NCBI GenBank assembly: GCA_051744605.1
Contig: JBNJDE010000097.1
Span: 1-8,611, forward strand
Direction: 5' to 3'
DNA length: 8,611 nt
Origin: Halanaeroarchaeum sp051744605
Lineage (GTDB): Archaea; Halobacteriota; Halobacteria; Halobacteriales; Halobacteriaceae
Shown here: one piece after another, positions 5,290 through 8,611 of the stretch
Layout of the letters: the number at the start of each line of letters is the position of its first letter
How positions within the stretch are numbered: position 1 is the first letter of the stretch
Position numbers and translations under genes: made by a program
Notes under the pieces: generated by a model
Databases searched by the model: none
Told to the model about the DNA's origin: nothing
Seen by the model: only the letters and a program-made list of their open reading frames with translations

Positions 5290-6666
5290 ATGGATGCGAT
5301 TTCGTTCGGCACGTCGGGGTGGCGTGCCACACTCGACGTCTTCACCGCGCCGCGGGTCAGAATGGTTGGGCAGGCCGTGGCCGATTATCTCGACGACGAG
5401 GGGCGGGCTGGCGACCCGGTCGCCATCGGGTACGACGCCCGCGAGACATCGCGCGGGTTCGCCGAGGAACTCGCCCGGGTCATGGCGGCAAATGGCCACG
5501 ACGTCCTCTTGCCCGCTCGCGATTGTCCCACGCCGGCCGTGGCCCACGCCATCGTCACCCGGGAGTTGGCCGGCGGGCTCGTCGTCACCGCATCGCACAA
5601 TCCCCCCGAGTACAACGGCGTGAAGTTCTTCCCGGCCAGTGGCGCTCCGTCGCTGCCAGCCGTCACCGAGGCCATCGAGGCCAACATCCGCGAACCCGTC
5701 GCCGGGCCCGAAGACGAGTGGGGGTCGATCCGGGAGGTCGACTTCGTAGAACCGCACCTCGACGCCGTAATGGAGCGGCTCGACCCGGCACTCGACGGCC
5801 TCACGGTGGTCTACGACGCCATGTACGGGAGCGGGCGCGGCGTCACCGATCGACTCCTCGAGCGGGCGGGTGCCGAGGTGGTCTGTCTGCACTGTGAGCG
5901 TGACCCCGAGTTCGGCGGGACGGCACCCGAACCCTCGCGGGAGCGACTCCAGCCCCTCGTCGACGCGGTCCGCGAGGAAGACGCGGACGTGGGCGTCGCC
6001 AACGACGGCGACGCCGACCGCGTCGCCATCGTCACCCCCGAGCGCGGGTTCCTCGACGAGAACTTCTTCTTCGCGGCCGCGTACGACTACCTCCTCGAGT
6101 CCGATTCGGGTCCCGCAGTCAGGACCGTCTCGACGACGTTCCTCATCGACCGCGTCGCGGCGGCCCACGGCGAGGAGGTCATCGAGACGCCGGTCGGGTT
6201 CAAGTGGGTCGCCGACGCCCTCCGGGAGCACGACGCACTGATGGGCGGCGAGGAGTCGGGCGGATTCACCGTGCGGGGCCACGTCCCGACCAAGGACGGC
6301 GTGTTGATGGCGCTGCTCGCCGCTACGGCCGAATCCGAGCACTCGCTCGACGACCGGGTCGACGCGCTCCTCGCCGAGCACGGCGACGTCTATCAGGACA
6401 AGGTGAGCGTCGACTGTCCCGACGCGGAGAAGTCGCGCGTGCTCGCGGACCTGGAGGGACGGTTCCCCGAGACGGTCGCCGGCCACGCCGTCGAGGAGAT
6501 CAACCCTGCCGACGGGGTGAAGGCGCTCCTCGAGGACGGTTCGTGGATCCTCATCCGCCCCAGCGGGACGGAGCCGAAGTTGCGCGTGTACGCCGAAGGG
6601 GCGAGTGAGGCCGCCGTCGACGAACTGCTGGCCGCCGGCCGCGACATCGTCGAACCGCTCGTCTAG
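5290..6666 (+). CDS. Phosphoglucomutase/phosphomannomutase family protein
   Basis: Alpha-D-phosphohexomutases move a phosphate between C1 and C6 of glucose or mannose (or C1 and the distal hydroxyl of an amino sugar) through a phosphoserine intermediate. The 458-residue product shows all four domains. The phosphoserine loop TASHNP (100-105) has catalytic S102. The metal loop NDGDADRV (238-245) holds D239, D241 and D243. The sugar loop GGEESGG (319-325) and the phosphate-binding loop RPSGTEPKLR (423-432) are complete. The start MDAISFGTSGWR has the family FGTSGxR. The GEESGG loop fits either glucose or mannose substrate, so specificity stays open; nucleotide-sugar supply for glycosylation is a likely use. 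ATG 5290 is preferred over upstream TTG 5263 on the BoxA spacing and family N-terminus. Its TAG stop shares a CTAG with the convergent GNAT gene. Confidence 0.95.
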   Translation: MDAISFGTSGWRATLDVFTAPRVRMVGQAVADYLDDEGRAGDPVAIGYDARETSRGFAEELARVMAANGHDVLLPARDCPTPAVAHAIVTRELAGGLVVTASHNPPEYNGVKFFPASGAPSLPAVTEAIEANIREPVAGPEDEWGSIREVDFVEPHLDAVMERLDPALDGLTVVYDAMYGSGRGVTDRLLERAGAEVVCLHCERDPEFGGTAPEPSRERLQPLVDAVREEDADVGVANDGDADRVAIVTPERGFLDENFFFAAAYDYLLESDSGPAVRTVSTTFLIDRVAAAHGEEVIETPVGFKWVADALREHDALMGGEESGGFTVRGHVPTKDGVLMALLAATAESEHSLDDRVDALLAEHGDVYQDKVSVDCPDAEKSRVLADLEGRFPETVAGHAVEEINPADGVKALLEDGSWILIRPSGTEPKLRVYAEGASEAAVDELLAAGRDIVEPLV

Positions 6667-7034
6667 ACGCGTTCGGCCCAGTACCGCTCGCCACGCGATT
6701 CGAGGTCGAAAGAGAGCGACTCGTAGAACGGCCGGACCGGTGGGTCGAAGGTCGCCGTGAGTCGGCCCCACCGATCGGCGGCCGACTCGACGAGCGCCGT
6801 TCCGATCCCCTGGTCGCGGCGCCGCCGACGGACCGCGATGGCCTCGATGTGCACGCCCTCCCGTCGTGGAATCGCGACCAGCGCGCCGAGCGGGCGCCGC
6901 CGATCGCCGGCCACGAGCACCATGTCCGCCTCGATACGCCGGGCGACGGTATCAGCGGAGATGGCGATGTTGGCCCCGTCGAGGACGTTCATCACTGCAG
7001 TCAGGTCGCCGGAGGTCGCGTCGCGAACCGTCAT
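6663..7034 (-). CDS. GNAT-family N-acetyltransferase
   Basis: This 123-residue single-domain protein has the GNAT acetyl-CoA signature. The strand HIEAIAVRRRRRDQGIGTAL (62-81) includes the pyrophosphate-binding Q75-G76-I77-G78-T79-A80 loop. The C-terminal block RPFYESLSFD (101-110) is the common FYExxGF-type end motif. The domain is complete but short, with the N-terminal helices compressed. The substrate cannot be read from sequence; protein N-terminus, lysine or small-molecule acetylation are all possible. The ATG at 7034 overlaps the samp2 stop as ATGA, which indicates translational coupling with samp2. The much longer open frame upstream (to 7337) is antisense or shadow sequence over samp2 and is not used. 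The stop TAG lies in the same CTAG tetramer as the stop of the phosphohexomutase gene on the other strand. Confidence 0.88.
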   Translation of the reverse strand: MTVRDATSGDLTAVMNVLDGANIAISADTVARRIEADMVLVAGDRRRPLGALVAIPRREGVHIEAIAVRRRRRDQGIGTALVESAADRWGRLTATFDPPVRPFYESLSFDLESRGERYWAERV

Positions 7035-7228
7035 CCGCCCCTGACGAGTCGCAACACGGTGACGGCAGACGATGCTATCGGCTGGTCCTCCGGGACCGGG
7101 CGGCCCTCCACGAGCACCGACGCTTCGTGCGTGCTCAACCCGACGGCGTCGAGCAGGTCGGCGTAGGTTCCGTCGGTGACCTCGACGTCGTGGGTCCCCT
7201 CGCCGACGACGTCGACCGTGACGCGCAT
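7031..7228 (-). CDS. samp2: Ubiquitin-like small archaeal modifier SAMP2
   Basis: SAMP2 is a beta-grasp protein that is adenylated by the E1-like UbaA and then either becomes joined to lysines of target proteins or carries sulfur for tRNA thiolation. The 65-residue product ends in the essential diglycine (LRLVRGG) and follows Haloferax volcanii SAMP2 closely: VTVDVVGE at 3-10, GTYADLL at 20-26, EGRPVPEDQ at 41-49. Unlike the H. volcanii protein as I remember it, it has no lysine at all. The position of K58, the reported self-linkage site, is T57, and the residue before the diglycine is arginine. Chain formation on internal lysines is therefore not possible, while conjugation and sulfur transfer through the C-terminus remain possible. 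It is the first gene of a two-gene unit with the GNAT gene (four-base overlap). Confidence 0.93.
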   Translation of the reverse strand: MRVTVDVVGEGTHDVEVTDGTYADLLDAVGLSTHEASVLVEGRPVPEDQPIASSAVTVLRLVRGG

Positions 7229-7253
7229 GTACTCGCGCAGTAGACGTGTCTCG

Positions 7254-7258
7254 ATAAT
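7254..7258 (-). promoter_or_regulatory. BoxA of samp2-GNAT
   Basis: On the minus strand this reads ATTAT, centred about 28 bases upstream of the samp2 ATG at 7228, inside the 59-base gap after the bactofilin-like gene. It supports a separate leaderless transcript for samp2 and the overlapping GNAT gene. Confidence 0.55.
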
Positions 7259-7287
7259 GAGGGTGTCGGCCGACGGGTGCGACGTTC

Positions 7288-8463
7288 CTAGCGCGACTCG
7301 GCGGCGTCCGCCCCGGCGTCGCTGTCGGGACCGTCACCGTTCACCGGGTCGCCGTCGTCACCGGTCTCCGCCCCCTCTTCGCCGTCGCCTCGCCGCTCCG
7401 CGAAACGACCACGCAGCCCACTACCCAGCGCACCGAGACCGACCAGCAGCGCGAGGAAGGCGGCGATCCCACCGACGATCGGGATGAACCCGAGGAGCGA
7501 GAAGACGAACAGGCCGAGAAGCAGTGCCTTCCACTTCCCCTCGGAGCCGAGTCGGGTGAGGAGATACCGGCCGACCGCGAACTCGCCGTACACGACGCCG
7601 ACCCAGATGGCCAGTACGTACAGCATCAGGCCGAGGAGCGCCACGGGGATGCCGACGATGGTGATGGCGAACGCCACGAGGAGGATCGGGATGCCGAAGA
7701 GCAAGAGGAGGCCCCAGCCACCCGAGCGGGCCGTGCGCTCCTCCACCGCGTCGGCGACCTCGTTCGAGAACCGGGGGAACAGCGCCAGCAGGAGCGCGCC
7801 CAGCAGCAGGTTCGCGAAGAACCCGTAGACGGTGTCGACCCAGCCAGGGATGCCCCAGTTGGTGCCCCACCCGGCCGGACCCATGCCGCCACCGATGCTG
7901 TCGTCCCGGATCACGGATCCCTCGACCGTCGCTCCCTCCTGCAGGTTCAACGCGCCGTCGTACCGGAGGTCGCCGGCGACGACCGCGGACGGCCCGACAG
8001 TGATCCGGTCGGCGCCCACCGTCACGGTGCCGTCGATCTGTCCGGCGATGAGGACGTTCCCGGCACCGAGATTGACGTCACCGCCGATCCGTGCAGGTCG
8101 CTCGAAGACGACGTTCCCGCCGGCGAAGTCGACGTTCCCACCGACGGTGCCGGCGATTCGGAGGCTACCGGCGGCCCCGTTCACGTTCCCGGTCACCGTT
8201 CCGGTCTCCTCGACGACGACGTCGCCGGAGACGGCGTTCACGTCACCGTCGACCGTTCCGCGAACGACGACGGTTCCAGCAACCGTCGAGATGCCGTTCG
8301 ACGTCTCGCCCTCGTCGACCACGACCGTCCCTGCTGGACCGGTCTGCGCGGGAGCGATTCCTTGCGATGGCTGTGCAGCCACGACGCCGGCGACGCCGGC
8401 GAAGACGACGAACGCGACCACCGCGAGGACGGTCGCCCGACGGAGATGGTGATGACGGTTCAT
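7288..8463 (-). CDS. Exported bactofilin-like beta-repeat protein with multi-pass membrane domain
   Basis: This 391-residue protein has four parts. Residues 1-31 form a signal peptide: basic HHHLRR, a hydrophobic core at 11-29 and a likely cleavage near VVAAQ. Residues about 45-186 are a bactofilin-like (polymer-forming) beta-helix domain with repeats of the type TVDGDVN, TVTGNVN, TVGGNVD, RIGGDVN. A Gly/Trp-rich linker (191-208) leads to a membrane domain with about five helices (near 211-230, 249-270, 272-292, 312-328, 330-347). The end (358-391) is a highly acidic Gly/Asp/Glu tail. Arg/Lys-rich loops fall after helices 1, 3 and 5, consistent with the beta domain outside and the tail in the cytoplasm. 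Proteins combining a bactofilin-like domain with a membrane domain are common haloarchaeal hypotheticals. The role is unknown; a surface or envelope scaffold is inference. A good BoxA precedes it. Confidence 0.85.
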   Translation of the reverse strand: MNRHHHLRRATVLAVVAFVVFAGVAGVVAAQPSQGIAPAQTGPAGTVVVDEGETSNGISTVAGTVVVRGTVDGDVNAVSGDVVVEETGTVTGNVNGAAGSLRIAGTVGGNVDFAGGNVVFERPARIGGDVNLGAGNVLIAGQIDGTVTVGADRITVGPSAVVAGDLRYDGALNLQEGATVEGSVIRDDSIGGGMGPAGWGTNWGIPGWVDTVYGFFANLLLGALLLALFPRFSNEVADAVEERTARSGGWGLLLLFGIPILLVAFAITIVGIPVALLGLMLYVLAIWVGVVYGEFAVGRYLLTRLGSEGKWKALLLGLFVFSLLGFIPIVGGIAAFLALLVGLGALGSGLRGRFAERRGDGEEGAETGDDGDPVNGDGPDSDAGADAAESR

Positions 8464-8489
8464 ACCATCGATATTGGGCCGCGAGAGGC

Positions 8490-8494
8490 ATAAA
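8490..8494 (-). promoter_or_regulatory. BoxA of the bactofilin-like gene
   Basis: On the minus strand CTTTATG contains TTTAT centred about 29 bases upstream of ATG 8463. It is a good TATA match and supports a leaderless transcript. Confidence 0.65.
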
Positions 8495-8502
8495 GACAGA
8501 TT

Positions 8503-8515
8503 GACATTTTGTGTC
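8503..8515. repeat. Short dyad GACA-N5-TGTC
   Basis: GACA (8503-8506) and TGTC (8512-8515) form a small inverted repeat between the stop of the possible edge gene and the BoxA of the bactofilin-like gene. It could be an operator or a weak terminator, or chance. Confidence 0.25.
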
Positions 8516-8518
8516 CTG

Positions 8519-8611
8519 CTACTCAGTATCGGTGTCTTGCTGGCTGGAGCGGTTCAGTTCGCTGGGACCAGTCGGGGTTCGCGGCTCACTACGTTCGCCG
8601 CTCGACAATTC
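8519..8611 (-). CDS. Possible C-terminal end of a gene running in from the right
   Basis: Minus-strand reading from the window edge stays open for 30 codons to a TAG at 8519-8521. It gives a polar tail containing SGERSEPRTPTGPSELN and ending QQDTDTE. The acidic, Ser/Thr-rich character and the GERSEPR-type motif, which I recall as frequent in haloarchaeal proteins, fit a real C-terminus. The other two minus-strand frames close within about 19 codons. The same strand as the bactofilin-like gene and a 55-base gap are consistent with a normal neighbour. No family can be named from 30 residues, and chance openness is a real alternative. Confidence 0.4.
   Translation of the reverse strand, partial: ELSSGERSEPRTPTGPSELNRSSQQDTDTE
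8577..8603. repeat. Near-identical 11-base direct repeat, also an inverted repeat
   Basis: GTTCGCGGCTC (8577-8587) and GTTCGCCGCTC (8593-8603) differ at one base and are 16 bases apart. Within them GCGGC (8581-8585) and GCCGC (8597-8601) also form a hairpin. It falls inside the possible partial gene and encodes its GERSEPR stretch. Confidence 0.4.

Noticed and set aside
5044..6771. 575-codon minus-strand open frame antisense to the GIY-YIG and phosphohexomutase genes
   Set aside because: The sense strand encodes two complete recognised proteins with all motifs. The antisense translation has no recognisable family and follows the third-position GC pattern expected of a shadow.
7907..8254. Tandem-repeat or CRISPR-like appearance of the DNA under the beta-repeat domain
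   Set aside because: Repeats are degenerate at DNA level and in phase with codons, with no identical repeats or unique spacers. It is protein-level periodicity.
8091..8504. Arginine-rich plus-strand frame (137 codons) over the bactofilin-like gene
   Set aside because: Its long arginine runs are the antisense readout of the repeated Val/Gly/Asp codons of the beta-repeat domain, and it runs across that gene's promoter.
1..8611. A new defence or mobile system
   Set aside because: There are no transposase, integrase, toxin-antitoxin, restriction or CRISPR components and no attachment-site repeats. The lone GIY-YIG protein is a single-domain housekeeping type, and composition is uniform across the window.

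Overview
This window looks like ordinary chromosomal DNA from a halophilic archaeon (class Halobacteria). The evidence is strong GC bias at third codon positions, highly acidic proteins, archaeal-type replication proteins, a SAMP2-like ubiquitin-like modifier, and AT-rich BoxA (TATA) elements about 27-30 bases upstream of most start codons, which is the arrangement of leaderless haloarchaeal transcripts. The genus cannot be fixed from this sequence alone. I see no tRNA, rRNA, CRISPR array, insertion sequence or prophage gene.

Layout. Left block (about 1-2650), DNA replication and repair: the sliding clamp PCNA (78-821, +), the Holliday junction resolvase Hjc (871-1293, +), a 66-residue two-helix membrane protein of unknown function (1339-1539, +), and convergent to these the Fe-S primase large subunit PriL (1556-2626, -). 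Middle block (about 2700-4640), metabolism: a pyruvoyl-dependent archaetidylserine/phosphatidylserine decarboxylase (2717-3304, +), a stand-alone CBS-pair protein (3329-3769, -) and ribose-5-phosphate isomerase A (3899-4588, +). The last two diverge from a 129-base intergenic region that carries a strong inverted repeat.

Right block. A 55-residue DUF1931/histone-fold-like protein (4638-4805, -), short enough to be missed by length-filtered gene calling, is followed by a GIY-YIG nuclease-family protein (5003-5242, +) and a phosphoglucomutase/phosphomannomutase (5290-6666, +). Then comes a leftward group: samp2 (7031-7228) overlapping a GNAT acetyltransferase (6663-7034) by four bases, preceded by a secreted-type bactofilin-like membrane protein (7288-8463). 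The right edge holds what may be the last 30 codons of another leftward gene (8519 to beyond 8611).

The genes mostly have their own promoters and alternate strands, so this is not one operon. Only samp2-GNAT shows clear translational coupling. The points most worth a second look are a SAMP2 with no lysine at all, the samp2-GNAT coupling, a bactofilin-like beta domain that appears to be exported and fused to a multi-pass membrane domain, the truncated histone-fold-like mini-protein, and the repeats between the CBS gene and rpiA. I found no convincing evidence of a wholly new multi-gene system.
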